Below, in pieces: positions 32,985 to 42,141 of a stretch of DNA of 56,975 nt. Each line of letters starts with the position of its first letter. The first letter of the stretch is position 1. A model generated the notes under the pieces. It did not search any database and was not told the DNA's origin. It was given only the letters and a program-made list of their open reading frames with translations. The DNA is from Betaproteobacteria bacterium. Lineage in GTDB: Bacteria; Pseudomonadota; Gammaproteobacteria; Burkholderiales; SG8-41. The stretch covers positions 1 to 56,975 of the forward strand of contig JACQOJ010000085.1 of the NCBI GenBank assembly GCA_016202605.1, given 5' to 3'. The position numbers were made by a program, and so were the translations under genes.

Positions 32985-33905
32985 ATGAAGTTTCTCTCCA
33001 TCGTTGCCGCGCTGCTGATCGAGCAGCTGTACCCCGTGCGCCAGGACAACCCTGTCTACGGGTGGTTTGCACGCTATGCCGCGACGCTCGACCGCCACTT
33101 CAACGGCGGGCAGTATCGTCACGGCGTCATCGCCTGGGCGCTCGCGGTGGCGCCGCCGGTGCTGGCAACCGTTGCTGTTTCGCTGCTGCTCGCGCGCGCG
33201 AGCCCGGTGCTCGCCTGGCTGTGGAGCGTCGTGGTGCTGTACCTGACGATGGGATTCCGCCAGTTCAGCCACTATTTCACGGAAACCATCCAGGCCCTGC
33301 AGGAGGACCGGATCGACAAGGCGCGGGAATTGCTGGCCGGGTGGCGGGGCGAACCGGCGGGCGAATTCTCACCGAGCGCGGTCGCACGGGTGTCGATCGA
33401 GCTCGGGCTGATCGGCTCACACCGCCATGTGTTCGGCCCGGTGGCGTGCTTCATCGTGCTCGGGCCGGCCGGCGCCGTGCTTTACCGCCTGTCGGCGATG
33501 CTCGCTGAAAAATGGGGCATGCGCCAGGATCCGGAGCTCGGGGACTTCGGGCGCTTCGCCGGGCGCTTCTTCTCAGGGCTCGACTGGGTCCCGTCGCGGC
33601 TCACCGCGGCCAGCTTCGCGATCGTCGGCAACTTCGAGGACGCCGTTTATTGCTGGCGCACCCAGGCGCGATCGTGGGCCGTCGAATCGCACGGCATCCT
33701 CCTCGCGAGCGGCGGCGGAGCGATTGGCGTGCGCCTCGGCGACACGTTGCAGCAGCATGGCGGCATGCAGTTCCGTCCCGAGATGGGCACCGGAGACGAT
33801 GCCGATGCCGACTACATGCGGAGCACCGTCGGGTTGATCTGGCGCGCGCTGGTGCTGTGGATGTTCCTGGTGCTGATCGTCACTGTCGCGCACTCGCTGG
33901 GCTAG
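32985..33905 (+). CDS. CobD/CbiB-family membrane protein
   Basis: A 306-residue membrane protein with segments at about 1-14, 50-72, 78-95, 150-170 and 285-303. It resembles the CobD/CbiB/AmpE-like family of betaproteobacteria: LYPVRQDNPVYGWFARYAATLDRHFN and the C-terminal domain with GILLASGGGAIGVRLGD. True CbiB makes adenosylcobinamide phosphate; this branch is annotated only by fold, and no cobalamin gene lies nearby, so the function is uncertain. Its last four bases overlap the convergent rsgA end. Confidence 0.85.
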   Translation: MKFLSIVAALLIEQLYPVRQDNPVYGWFARYAATLDRHFNGGQYRHGVIAWALAVAPPVLATVAVSLLLARASPVLAWLWSVVVLYLTMGFRQFSHYFTETIQALQEDRIDKARELLAGWRGEPAGEFSPSAVARVSIELGLIGSHRHVFGPVACFIVLGPAGAVLYRLSAMLAEKWGMRQDPELGDFGRFAGRFFSGLDWVPSRLTAASFAIVGNFEDAVYCWRTQARSWAVESHGILLASGGGAIGVRLGDTLQQHGGMQFRPEMGTGDDADADYMRSTVGLIWRALVLWMFLVLIVTVAHSLG

Positions 33906-34801
33906 TCCCGGCGCATCAGTTCCCGGGCCAGCCTGCGGTAGGATTCGAGTCTGCGCGCCGAGATCTTTCCGGCATCGCACGCCGCGGTGATCGCGCAATC
34001 GGGTTCCGCGAGATGACGGCAGTCCCGGAACCGGCACTCGCCGAGCCAGCGACGGAATTCGACGAACGCATGCGCCGCCTCCTCGACGGAAAGGTGGTGC
34101 AGGCCGAACTCCTGCATTCCCGGGGAATCGATGATGTGACCGGGCGCATCGAGATGGTAGAGCCGGGCATGGCTGGTGGTGTGCCGACCCGAGCGCAGCG
34201 CGCGCGAAAGTTCGCCCGTGCGCGCTGCGGCGTCGGGTATGAGGCGGTTGATGATCGTGGACTTGCCCATTCCCGATTGCCCGACCAGCACGCTCGTCTC
34301 GCGCTCCAGCAGCGGCCGCAGCGGCCGCACGTCGTGTTTGGCGCTCAAGGCGAGCACGCGATAGCGCAGTGTCCGGTAAAGTTCGAGGCCCGCCATCGCC
34401 GCGGCGCTCTCGGGAAGATCCGCCTTGTTGAGCGCGATCACCGCGCTCATGCCTCCGTGCTCGGCCGCGACCAGACAGCGATTGACGAGATCCTCGTGGA
34501 ACGGGGGCGCCGGCGCAACGACGATCACGATCTGCGTAACGTTGGCCGCGATCAGCTTTTCGCGATAGCCGTCGCTGCGGTAGAGCAGCGTCGAGCGCGG
34601 TGCGATCGCCTCGATCACCGCCTGGCCGGGCCCGCTTCGCGCCACCGAAACGCGGTCGCCGCAGGCGAGATCGGCGCGCTTGCCCCGCGTGACGCAATCG
34701 AGGACGGTGGCGTCCGTTGCTTCGACGAGACAGCGCCGCCCGTAACTCGCGACGACCAGACCTTGAAGCAGCGCCGCCTGCCCTTTCTCCGCAGCCGCCA
34801 T
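33902..34801 (-). CDS. rsgA: Ribosome small subunit-dependent GTPase A
   Basis: A 299-residue circularly permuted GTPase that helps mature the 30S subunit. OB-fold domain at residues 1-75, then motifs in permuted order: G4 ALNKADL, G1 GQSGMGKST, G3 DSPGMQEFGL. The C-terminal zinc finger is visible as CRFRDCRHLAEPDCAI (Cys, Cys, His, Cys). It lies convergent to the CbiB-like gene. A start at ATG 34801 follows MAAAEKGQAAL, somewhat longer than usual; a later start is possible. Confidence 0.95.
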   Translation of the reverse strand: MAAAEKGQAALLQGLVVASYGRRCLVEATDATVLDCVTRGKRADLACGDRVSVARSGPGQAVIEAIAPRSTLLYRSDGYREKLIAANVTQIVIVVAPAPPFHEDLVNRCLVAAEHGGMSAVIALNKADLPESAAAMAGLELYRTLRYRVLALSAKHDVRPLRPLLERETSVLVGQSGMGKSTIINRLIPDAAARTGELSRALRSGRHTTSHARLYHLDAPGHIIDSPGMQEFGLHHLSVEEAAHAFVEFRRWLGECRFRDCRHLAEPDCAITAACDAGKISARRLESYRRLARELMRRD

Positions 34802-34905
34802 CAGGCGTGAAGCGGTAACGCGTCGGCCGACGCGTGCGCCTTGACGTTCGCGCTGCTCTCTTTAGCCTGCACCCAAACGACTCCCGCCTCGCCCCTTGAT
34901 CCGGC

Positions 34906-35241
34906 TCAGAGACCGAACAGGGCGTCGATCTTCGCCGCGCATATGAAGTCGTTTTCCGACAACCCGCCGATGGCGTGCGTCGAGTATTCGACGCGACACT
35001 TGTTGTAGCCGACGGTGAGATCCGGGTGGTGATCCTCGCGGTGGGAAATCCAGGCGGCAGCGTTCACGAACGCCATCGTCTGGTAATGGTTCTTGAAAGC
35101 ATAGGTCTTCGCGATGACGCCGTTCGCGTATTCCCAGCCGTCCAGTCGCCTGAGCAGATCGTCGATTTCGTGCGGCTTGAGCGGCGCCACCCCGCCTTCA
35201 CACGGCTTGCATTGTTTCCGGGCGAGATCATCGATGTTCAT
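34906..35241 (-). CDS. phhB: Pterin-4-alpha-carbinolamine dehydratase
   Basis: A 111-residue protein of the PCD/DCoH family that dehydrates 4a-hydroxytetrahydropterin, usually to recycle the cofactor of phenylalanine hydroxylase. Signature residues are in the block FVNAAAWISHREDHHPDLTVGYNK (catalytic His-His-His) and VEYSTHAIGGLSENDF. It begins just upstream of the M48 peptidase stop (10 bases), same strand. phhA is not in the window. Confidence 0.94.
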   Translation of the reverse strand: MNIDDLARKQCKPCEGGVAPLKPHEIDDLLRRLDGWEYANGVIAKTYAFKNHYQTMAFVNAAAWISHREDHHPDLTVGYNKCRVEYSTHAIGGLSENDFICAAKIDALFGL

Positions 35242-35250
35242 GTTTTCGGA

Positions 35251-36489
35251 TCATGCTTTCTGCAGGCGGGCTATGCGTGCGAGCGCGGGCGGATGAGAAT
35301 CGTAGAACGCGGAGTGCGCGGGATCCGGCGTGAGCGTGGACGCGTTGTCCCGGTACAGCTTGACCAGCGCGGAAACAAGATCGCCCGCCGAGGCATGTCT
35401 CGCCGCGTACTCGTCCGCCTCGAACTCGTGCCTGCGCGAGTACATGGCTCCGACGGGCTGCAGCAGGAAGGTGAAGCTGGGGAGCGCGATGAAAAACAGG
35501 ATCAGCGCCATGGCGGTCGAGGGCGAGCTTACGTTGAGGCCGTGGAAGAACCAGTCTTTTTCCATCAGATAGCCCAGCAGCCACAGGAAGCCGAGGCTCA
35601 CGGCGGCGATCCATGCCATGCGCTTGGCGACGTGGCGCAGCTTGAAGTGGCCCAGTTCATGGGCGAGCACCGCTTCGACCTCGGAGGGTTTCAGGCGCGC
35701 GAGCAGCGTGTCGAAAAAAATGATGCGCTTGGCCGCCCCGAAACCCGTGAAATAGGCGTTGCCGTGGCTGCTGCGCTTCGAGCCGTCCATGACCATCAGC
35801 CCCTTCACCTTGAAGCCGCACCGGGCGAGCAGGCGTTCCACGCGCACCTTCAGCTCCGCGTCCTGCATCGGCGAGAACTTGTTGAACAGCGGCGCGATCC
35901 ATGTCGGATAAACCGCGAGCATGAACAGGTTGAAGCCGACCCAGACGAACCATGCGTAGACCCACCAGTAGGTTCCCATCCCTTCCATGAGCCACAGCAC
36001 GCACGCGGCCAGGGGAATGCCGAAGGCGGCGGCGACCAGCAACGATTTCGCCAGATCGATGAAAAACAGACCGGGCGTCATCCGGTTGAAGCCGAACCGC
36101 TCCTCGATTCGGAATGTGCGATAGAGGCTGAACGGCAGTTCCGCCGCGGTCATCAATGCGGTGAGGAGGACGATGAGCGCCAGGCCGCGCGCAATGCCGG
36201 GGGCCAGCCATGCGGCGGTCAATTCGTGCATCCACTGGAGCGCGCCGCCGAAAGTGAGCCACAGCACGATTCCCGCTTCCACCCCGGCGCTCACCATCCC
36301 GAGTTGCGTCTTGACGCACGTATAGTCCGCGGCGCGCTGATGCGCGTCGAGGCTGATCCCGTCCTGGAATTCGGCAGGCACCGCCGCGCGATGGCGCCGG
36401 ACGTGGGCGACATGGCGCCAGGCGAGCCACAGCCGGAGCGACGTGGCGAGCGCCAGCGCGAGCAGAAAAACGAGGCCGAAAACCGTCAT
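35251..36489 (-). CDS. M48 family Ste24-type membrane metallopeptidase
   Basis: A 412-residue integral membrane zinc peptidase. Membrane segments occur in the N-terminal 270 residues (for example VFGLVFLLALALATSL) and after the active site. The zinc site is HELGHFKLRH (HExxH), with the third ligand Glu in EFEADEYAA. Relatives (Ste24/CAAX prenyl protease 1, HtpX-like) degrade or process membrane proteins. ATG 36489 has a divergent orn gene 66 bases away. Confidence 0.93.
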   Translation of the reverse strand: MTVFGLVFLLALALATSLRLWLAWRHVAHVRRHRAAVPAEFQDGISLDAHQRAADYTCVKTQLGMVSAGVEAGIVLWLTFGGALQWMHELTAAWLAPGIARGLALIVLLTALMTAAELPFSLYRTFRIEERFGFNRMTPGLFFIDLAKSLLVAAAFGIPLAACVLWLMEGMGTYWWVYAWFVWVGFNLFMLAVYPTWIAPLFNKFSPMQDAELKVRVERLLARCGFKVKGLMVMDGSKRSSHGNAYFTGFGAAKRIIFFDTLLARLKPSEVEAVLAHELGHFKLRHVAKRMAWIAAVSLGFLWLLGYLMEKDWFFHGLNVSSPSTAMALILFFIALPSFTFLLQPVGAMYSRRHEFEADEYAARHASAGDLVSALVKLYRDNASTLTPDPAHSAFYDSHPPALARIARLQKA

Positions 36490-36554
36490 GGTGGAAAATT
36501 AACCACGTTGCGAAAACTGTGACAGAATAAGCGCTTCAGAATTCCAAGAACATT

Positions 36555-37100
36555 ATGGCACAGGACCCCAACAACCTCATCTGGATCGACATGGAGATGA
36601 GCGGGCTCAATCCCGATGTCGACAAAGTCCTGGAGGTGGCGATCGTGATCACCGACTCGCGGCTCGATACCGTCGCCGAGGCGCCGGTGCTCGTCGTGCA
36701 CCAGGGCGACGCCCTGCTCGATGCAATGGATTCCTGGAACGCGTCCGCCCACGGCAAGTCGGGACTCATTCAACGGGTCAGATCGTCGGCCCTGTCCGAG
36801 GCCGCAGTCGAGGAGCAGATGATCGCTTTCCTGACCCGGTTCGTCCCGCCCAACATCTCCCCGATGTGCGGCAATTCCGTACACCAGGACCGGCGCTTTC
36901 TCGCCCGCCATATGCCCCGGCTCGAAGCTTATTTTCAGTACCGCAATCTCGACGTGAGCACGCTCAAGGAGCTCGCCAGGCGCTGGAAGCCGGAGATCAT
37001 GGCCGGCCTTGCCAAGCATGGCAGGCACGAAGCGCTGGCGGATATCTACGAATCCATCGCGGAGCTCAAGTACTATCGCGAGCACCTGCTGAAGCTCTGA
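36555..37100 (+). CDS. orn: Oligoribonuclease
   Basis: A 181-residue 3'-5' exonuclease of the DEDDh family that degrades 2-5 nt RNA, including pGpG, the product of c-di-GMP hydrolysis. Motifs: [10 protein letters not shown] (D-x-E), SVHQDRRFL (D) and HEALADI (H and D). Start ATG 36555 gives the family length. Note the link to c-di-GMP turnover, given the PilZ/riboswitch block elsewhere in the window. Confidence 0.96.
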   Translation: MAQDPNNLIWIDMEMSGLNPDVDKVLEVAIVITDSRLDTVAEAPVLVVHQGDALLDAMDSWNASAHGKSGLIQRVRSSALSEAAVEEQMIAFLTRFVPPNISPMCGNSVHQDRRFLARHMPRLEAYFQYRNLDVSTLKELARRWKPEIMAGLAKHGRHEALADIYESIAELKYYREHLLKL

Positions 37101-37181
37101 TGATCGGCAGACGGTGCACGGCGAAGATCCGCCACGCGCTGCGGTTTCCCGGCCAGTCGATCACCAAGCACCACCCGGCGC

Positions 37182-37388
37182 TCACTCGAGCTTGATCTCG
37201 CCGTCGAATTTGACGTCGAGCTGGAGCGTGCCGACTTTCAGCGTCATTGTCGCGGGAAAAGACTCGCTGCCCTTGAGCTGGCCGTCCGCCAGCGCCCTGT
37301 GGACCGCTTTCTCGATCGCCAGCTGGGAGTTCACGCCCACGGTTTTCAGGAATTTGCGGATGCTCATGTTGAGTGCTTCGTCGTTCAT
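37182..37388 (-). CDS. DUF6494-like small protein
   Basis: A 68-residue protein starting ATG 37388 with AGGAGG-like GGAGGAACC upstream. The N-terminus MNDEALNMSIRKFLKTVGVNSQLAIE and the strand KVGTLQLDVKFDGEIKLE match a small family found near pgi in betaproteobacteria; I recall it as DUF6494 but cannot confirm. Function unknown. It lies 27 bases after pgi on the same strand. Confidence 0.72.
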   Translation of the reverse strand: MNDEALNMSIRKFLKTVGVNSQLAIEKAVHRALADGQLKGSESFPATMTLKVGTLQLDVKFDGEIKLE

Positions 37389-37414
37389 GGTTCCTCCTTG
37401 TTTGCGTATTGCGG

Positions 37415-39049
37415 TCAGCGGTATTTCTTGAAGTGCGCGATGAGGCCGGTTGTCGAGGCATCGTGCGACGAGACCGGTACGCCCCCCTCCAGCTCGGGTA
37501 AAAGGCGGCCGGCGAGTTCCTTGCCGAGTTCCACGCCCCACTGGTCGAAGGCGTTGATGTTCCAGATCACGCTTTGCACGAACGTCTTGTGCTCGTAGAA
37601 GGCGATGAGCGCTCCCAGCGCCCGCGGATCGAGTTCCGGGAGCAGGATCGAGGTCGTCGGCCGGTTGCCCGGGAACACGCGATGCGGCAGCAGCCGCGTC
37701 ACCTGCGCTTTGTCCAGACCGCGCGCCCGCATTTCCGCCTCCGCTTCCGCACCGGACCTGCCTTTCGCCAGGGCTTCGGTCTGCGCGAAAAAGTTCGCGA
37801 GCAGTATGTCGTGGTGGCCGGGGAGGTCATGGAGGCTGCGGCAGCAGGCGATGAAATCGGCGGGAATGAGTTGCGTGCCCTGATGCAGCAACTGATAGAA
37901 GGCGTGCTGTCCGTTCGTGCCCGCAGCGCCGAAAATCACGGGCGCGGTGGAATGCGCGGCCACCGCGCCGTCGCGCGTGATCCGCTTGCCGTTGCTTTCC
38001 ATTTCAAGCTGCTGGAGATATTCCGGCAGGCGTCTCAGCCGCTGGTCGTACGGCAGAACCGCGTGCGCGGCGGCCGCGAAAAAGTTGATGTACCAGACGC
38101 CGAGCAGGCCGGCCAGAACCGGCGCATTGCGCCCGAGCGGCGTATGCCGGAAGTGCTCGTCCATGTCGCGCGCGCCGCCGCGGAGCTCGTCAAAATGATC
38201 CATGCCGATCGCCAGCGCAATGGGCAGCCCGACCGCCGACCACAGCGAATAGCGTCCCCCCACCCAGTCCCAGAACTCGAATATGGCGCTGGCCTCGATA
38301 CCGAACTCGCGTGCGGCCGCCGGATTCGCGGTCACCGCCGCAAAATGCCGTCCGGCGGCCTTCTCGCCGAGCGCGGCGGCGAGCCAGGCACGGGCCGACC
38401 TGGCGTTGGCGAGCGTCTCCTGGGTGGTGAAAGTCTTGGAGGCGACGATGAAGAGCGTGGTCTCGGGCGCAAGCCCGCTGATGACGCCGGCGAGATGCGC
38501 GCCGTCGACGTTCGATACGAAATGCAGGCGGGGCGCAGGCCGCGCGCAGGGGCCGAGCGCTTCGGTCACGAATGCCGGGCCGAGGTCGGACCCGCCGATG
38601 CCGATGTTGACGACATCGGAAAACGCACGGCCGCCGCTACTGCCGCGCGTCCCGTTCCAGACCTCCGCGCAGAAGCGCTGCATCGCGGACAGCATCTTCT
38701 CGACGTCCGCCACGACGTTTCTTCCATCGAGCGTTACGGCCTCGCGCGAGCGCAGCGCGGTGTGCAGCGCCGCGCGGTTTTCGGTCGTATTGATCTTCTC
38801 GCCCCTGAACAGGCGCTCTATCCACACCGGCAACGCGCGCTCGTGCGCGAGTTCGACCAGCAGACGCAGTGTTTCCTCGGTGGCAAGATGCTTGGAATAG
38901 TCGAAAAGGATTTTCCCGCACTGCACGGAGAATTTCCCGAACCGGGCGGGATCGGCGGCGAAGAGCTCGCGCAAGTCAAACCGGGCGGCGTGCCGTTGAT
39001 GGTTCTGAAGCGCGTGCCAGGCAGAAAGTCCGCTGGGGGAGTCGGTCAT
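37415..39049 (-). CDS. pgi: Glucose-6-phosphate isomerase
   Basis: A 544-residue enzyme interconverting glucose-6-phosphate and fructose-6-phosphate. Signatures are the phosphate-binding FIVASKTFTTQETLANARSA, GGRYSLWSAVGL, the catalytic Glu/His region, and QWGVELGKELAG near the C-terminus. Length and frame are normal; start ATG 39049. It is an ordinary glycolytic/gluconeogenic gene. Confidence 0.97.
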   Translation of the reverse strand: MTDSPSGLSAWHALQNHQRHAARFDLRELFAADPARFGKFSVQCGKILFDYSKHLATEETLRLLVELAHERALPVWIERLFRGEKINTTENRAALHTALRSREAVTLDGRNVVADVEKMLSAMQRFCAEVWNGTRGSSGGRAFSDVVNIGIGGSDLGPAFVTEALGPCARPAPRLHFVSNVDGAHLAGVISGLAPETTLFIVASKTFTTQETLANARSARAWLAAALGEKAAGRHFAAVTANPAAAREFGIEASAIFEFWDWVGGRYSLWSAVGLPIALAIGMDHFDELRGGARDMDEHFRHTPLGRNAPVLAGLLGVWYINFFAAAAHAVLPYDQRLRRLPEYLQQLEMESNGKRITRDGAVAAHSTAPVIFGAAGTNGQHAFYQLLHQGTQLIPADFIACCRSLHDLPGHHDILLANFFAQTEALAKGRSGAEAEAEMRARGLDKAQVTRLLPHRVFPGNRPTTSILLPELDPRALGALIAFYEHKTFVQSVIWNINAFDQWGVELGKELAGRLLPELEGGVPVSSHDASTTGLIAHFKKYR

Positions 39050-39236
39050 CGCGGTCAGCGCGGGAATGGCGTCAGTGGATCGGTTTGAGGCACTGGGATT
39101 TTACCTTGTCCGGCACATCCCGGGCCCGTTTAGAATAGCGAGAATGATCCGGCGGGGGAGAAATTCGTGCGCCGTCCGTTGACGACACTGCCGGCGCCGC
39201 TCGCCATGGCCGCGTCGGAATGGCCGTGAGGCGGGC

Positions 39237-39956
39237 GTGGCCGGCATCCTGACCGCTCTCGGCCGCGCGCTGCGCGATCTGCGGGAGCCGCGCATCGTCG
39301 CGATCATGTTTCTGCCCGCGTTGGGCGCGCTGGCGATATGGGCGACGCTCTCCTGGATATTCTGGGACCCGTGGACGGCGTGGCTCAAGGGGCTTGCGAC
39401 CGGGACTGCGGCGGGGCGCTGGCTGGAAGCCCTCGGCGCCGGCTGGCTGATCCAGTCGCTCAGCGTGCTCGGGCTTTTCGCGCTGCTCGCGCCGGCGACG
39501 CTGATCACGGTCATGGTGATCGCGGAGCTCGTCGCGATGCCGGTGATCGTGGCGTGGGTCGGCGAGCGCTATCATGCGGGACTCGCACGAAAAGCCGGCG
39601 GGACGTTTGCGGGCAGCGTGCTCAATACGATCATCGGCATCATCGTATTCAGCGTGCTGTGGCTGGTGACGCTGCCGCTGTGGTTCACCGGCGTCGGAGC
39701 TTTCGTGCTGCCGCCCGTGCTCTCGGCGTATCTCAATCAACGCCTGTTTCGCTACGACGCGCTCGGCGAACATGCGAGCGCCGAGGAATACAGGGCATTG
39801 CTCGCCGCGGCGAAAGGCCGGCTTTTCTGGCTGGGATTGGTGCTGGCGGTTTTCTATTACGTGCCGCTCGTCAATCTGCTGGCCCCGGTACTGAGCGGAC
39901 TCGCTTTCACGCACCTTTGTCTGGACGAACTCGTCCGCTTGAGGGCTGGGGATTGA
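39237..39956 (+). CDS. EI24 domain membrane protein
   Basis: A 239-residue protein starting GTG 39237. It has about five membrane segments (for example VAIMFLPALGALAIWATLSWIF and FALLAPATLITVMVIAEL) and the EI24/CysZ-like pattern SVLNTIIGIIVFSVLWLV and FVLPPVLSAYLNQRLFRYDAL. Bacterial EI24 proteins include the sulfate transporter CysZ, though this copy is not beside sulfur genes. Convergent to the thiolase gene at 40033. Confidence 0.88.
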   Translation: MAGILTALGRALRDLREPRIVAIMFLPALGALAIWATLSWIFWDPWTAWLKGLATGTAAGRWLEALGAGWLIQSLSVLGLFALLAPATLITVMVIAELVAMPVIVAWVGERYHAGLARKAGGTFAGSVLNTIIGIIVFSVLWLVTLPLWFTGVGAFVLPPVLSAYLNQRLFRYDALGEHASAEEYRALLAAAKGRLFWLGLVLAVFYYVPLVNLLAPVLSGLAFTHLCLDELVRLRAGD

Positions 39957-40032
39957 GGCGCGGGGGATCACACAGATGAAAAGGGGCGCTGCCGCGCCCC
40001 CTTTCCCGATCGCGAGTCCTTGTTTCGGGCGT

Positions 40033-41223
40033 TCAGTGCATGCGCTCGAAAACCGCGGCAATGCCCTGGCCGCCGCCGATGCACATCGTCACCAGCGCGT
40101 AGCGCCCGCCGGTGCGCCGCAACTCGTGCAGTGCCTTGACCGTGAGGATCGCACCGGTGGCGCCGATCGGATGCCCGAGCCCGACGGCGCCACCGTTGGG
40201 ATTGGTCTTCTTCGGATCCAGCTTGAGATCGCAGGAAACGGCGAGCGCCTGCACCGCGAACGCCTCGTTCGATTCGATCACGTCCATGTCGTCGGCCGTG
40301 AGCCCCGCCTTGGCAAGGGCCTTCTGACACGCGGGAACCGGCCCGATACCCATGATCCTGGGATCGACGCCGGCAAGCCCGTACGACACCAGGCGGGCGA
40401 ACGGCTTGAGCCCGGCTTTTTCCGCGGTGCCTTTTTCCATCAGCACCACCGCGGCCGCGCCGTCGTTGATGCCGGAGGCATTGCCTGCGGTGACCGTGCC
40501 GTCTTTCTTGAACGCGGCGCGCAGCTTCGCCATGCCCTCGATGCTGGCGTCCGCCCGCGGGTGTTCGTCGCGATCGACGGTGACGGTGCCTTTGCGGGTC
40601 TTCATTTCGATGGGCAGGATCTGCTCCTTGAAATAGCCCTTCTCGATCGCATTGATCGCGCGGCGGTGGCTTTCCACCGCAAATTCATCCTGCTGCTCGC
40701 GCGTGATCTTCCATTTCTCGGCAATGGTTTCAGCGGTGATGCCCATGTGCACGGCATCGAACGGATCGGTGAGCGCGCCGACCATCATATCGATCGCGCC
40801 GCCGTCATTCATGCGCTGGCCCCAGCGCAGCGACGGCAATAAATAGCCGCCGCGACTCATCGATTCCGCGCCCCCTCCGACCGCCACGTCGGCATCGCCG
40901 AGCATGATGCCCTGCGCGGCGGAGACGATCGCCTGCAGGCCGCTGCCGCACAGGCGGTTGACCGTGAGCGCCGCGGTCTCCTGCGGCAGGCCCGCCTTGA
41001 GACAGGCGACGCGCGAGAAATACATGTCCTTGGCTTCACCGTGGATGACGTTGCCGAACACGAGCTGGCCGACTTGCTGCGGCTCGATCCTGGCCCGCTT
41101 TACCGCTTCACGCACCACCTGGGCCGCCAGCTCAGTCGGCGCAATATCCTTGAACGCGCTGCCATAATCACCGATTGCGGTGCGCACTCCGCTCATGATC
41201 ACCACTTCACGTCCAACATTCAT
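40033..41223 (-). CDS. Acetyl-CoA acetyltransferase (beta-ketothiolase)
   Basis: A 396-residue thiolase. The nucleophile is Cys92 in [11 protein letters not shown], followed by [10 protein letters not shown], His in [11 protein letters not shown] (about 351) and the second Cys in [10 protein letters not shown] (about 383). It condenses two acetyl-CoA to acetoacetyl-CoA or cleaves longer 3-ketoacyl-CoAs; PhaA/BktB-type is likely, supplying PHB precursors in line with phaM at 22625. AAGGAGACAGAC precedes ATG 41223. Confidence 0.93.
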   Translation of the reverse strand: MNVGREVVIMSGVRTAIGDYGSAFKDIAPTELAAQVVREAVKRARIEPQQVGQLVFGNVIHGEAKDMYFSRVACLKAGLPQETAALTVNRLCGSGLQAIVSAAQGIMLGDADVAVGGGAESMSRGGYLLPSLRWGQRMNDGGAIDMMVGALTDPFDAVHMGITAETIAEKWKITREQQDEFAVESHRRAINAIEKGYFKEQILPIEMKTRKGTVTVDRDEHPRADASIEGMAKLRAAFKKDGTVTAGNASGINDGAAAVVLMEKGTAEKAGLKPFARLVSYGLAGVDPRIMGIGPVPACQKALAKAGLTADDMDVIESNEAFAVQALAVSCDLKLDPKKTNPNGGAVGLGHPIGATGAILTVKALHELRRTGGRYALVTMCIGGGQGIAAVFERMH

Positions 41224-41606
41224 GTCTGTCTCCTTAACCTGCTGAATTCAGGCAGTTTATTTGATCGGTGCCGGGGGTTGATCAGGCTCGGGGACGGTCA
41301 GTTTACGCCCGCGGTGCGGTGCTTGTCGAGAAGATTTTGTGCGGCACAGCATGGATCTCATTGCGAAAACCCGCGCCGTTCCGGATGGATGGTGACCTTT
41401 ACGACAGGCGTCTGGTCGCGTCGATGCAGTCGGGTAGACGCGGGGCTGGTTGCGGAATTCGCAGTCGGCGTCGATCACGCCGCGCGTCTGCGGAATTGCC
41501 CGCACCTCGTCGCGGACGTCGCCGAACGCCGCAATGCGGCACTCGTGAATAAACTATAATTCGCGCCACGATGGCCGCCGCGTGCATGCGTGCGGCGCCG
41601 GATACC
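41224..41606. other. Intergenic region between thiolase and SlyD-like gene
   Basis: 383 bases with no supported gene. The 3' end carries a perfect -10 (TATAAT, 41555-41560) for the downstream gene, with a weak -35 (CAATGC, 41532-41537). The minus-strand reading around 41257-41505 is rich in Pro/Arg and shows no homology I recognise. Confidence 0.4.
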
Positions 41607-42095
41607 ATGGAAGAAACCGTAACTCGCAACAAGGTCGTCTACCTCACGTATACCATCTGGGACGAATCCGGACGCCTGTTCGAGCAGTACGACCTGCCCG
41701 TCAGCTACGTGCACGGCGCGAACGGGCCGCTCTTCGAGAAGATCGAATCCGCGCTCGAGGGCAGGAAAGCGGGTGAACAGGTTGAGGTCACGCTCAGCCC
41801 CAGGGACGGTTTCGGCGCTCATCAGCCTGAACTGACTTACACCGATGACATCGACAACGTGCCGCCCGAGCACCGTCGGCTGGGTTCCGAGGTGATGTTC
41901 GAGAACGAAAGCGGCGCGCAGATGCTGTTCCGCGTGACCCGCATCGAAAACGGGAAGCTGACCGTTGACGCAAACCATCCGCTGGCGGGTCAGACGGTGA
42001 AATTCGTCGTCAGCATCGTCGCGATCCGTCCCGCGACGCTTGACGAGATCGCGAACGGGATGCCGGCCGATGCTGGCGGCACCCGCCTCCACTAG
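41607..42095 (+). CDS. FKBP-type peptidyl-prolyl isomerase, SlyD-like
   Basis: A 162-residue protein. The first domain half VVYLTYTIWDESGRLFEQYDLPVSYVHGANGPLFEKIESALEG and KAGEQVEVTLSPRDGFGAHQPEL match the SlyD group, with the insert-in-flap domain between. Unlike E. coli SlyD it lacks the long His/Cys metal-binding tail and ends ANGMPADAGGTRLH. It should accelerate proline isomerisation and act as a chaperone. Start ATG 41607; upstream TTG/ATG starts lie over the -10 box. Confidence 0.92.
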   Translation: MEETVTRNKVVYLTYTIWDESGRLFEQYDLPVSYVHGANGPLFEKIESALEGRKAGEQVEVTLSPRDGFGAHQPELTYTDDIDNVPPEHRRLGSEVMFENESGAQMLFRVTRIENGKLTVDANHPLAGQTVKFVVSIVAIRPATLDEIANGMPADAGGTRLH

Positions 42096-42141
42096 AGGGC
42101 TTTACCGGAGCAGAACGCGAAGAAGAGCGAAGGAATGTCCG

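Noticed and set aside
32985-33905. Cobalamin biosynthesis gene cbiB
   Set aside because: Only fold-level similarity and no cobalamin genes nearby, so no gene symbol was assigned.
41257-41505. Possible minus-strand gene in the thiolase/SlyD gap
   Set aside because: No start context or homology and a biased Pro/Arg composition.
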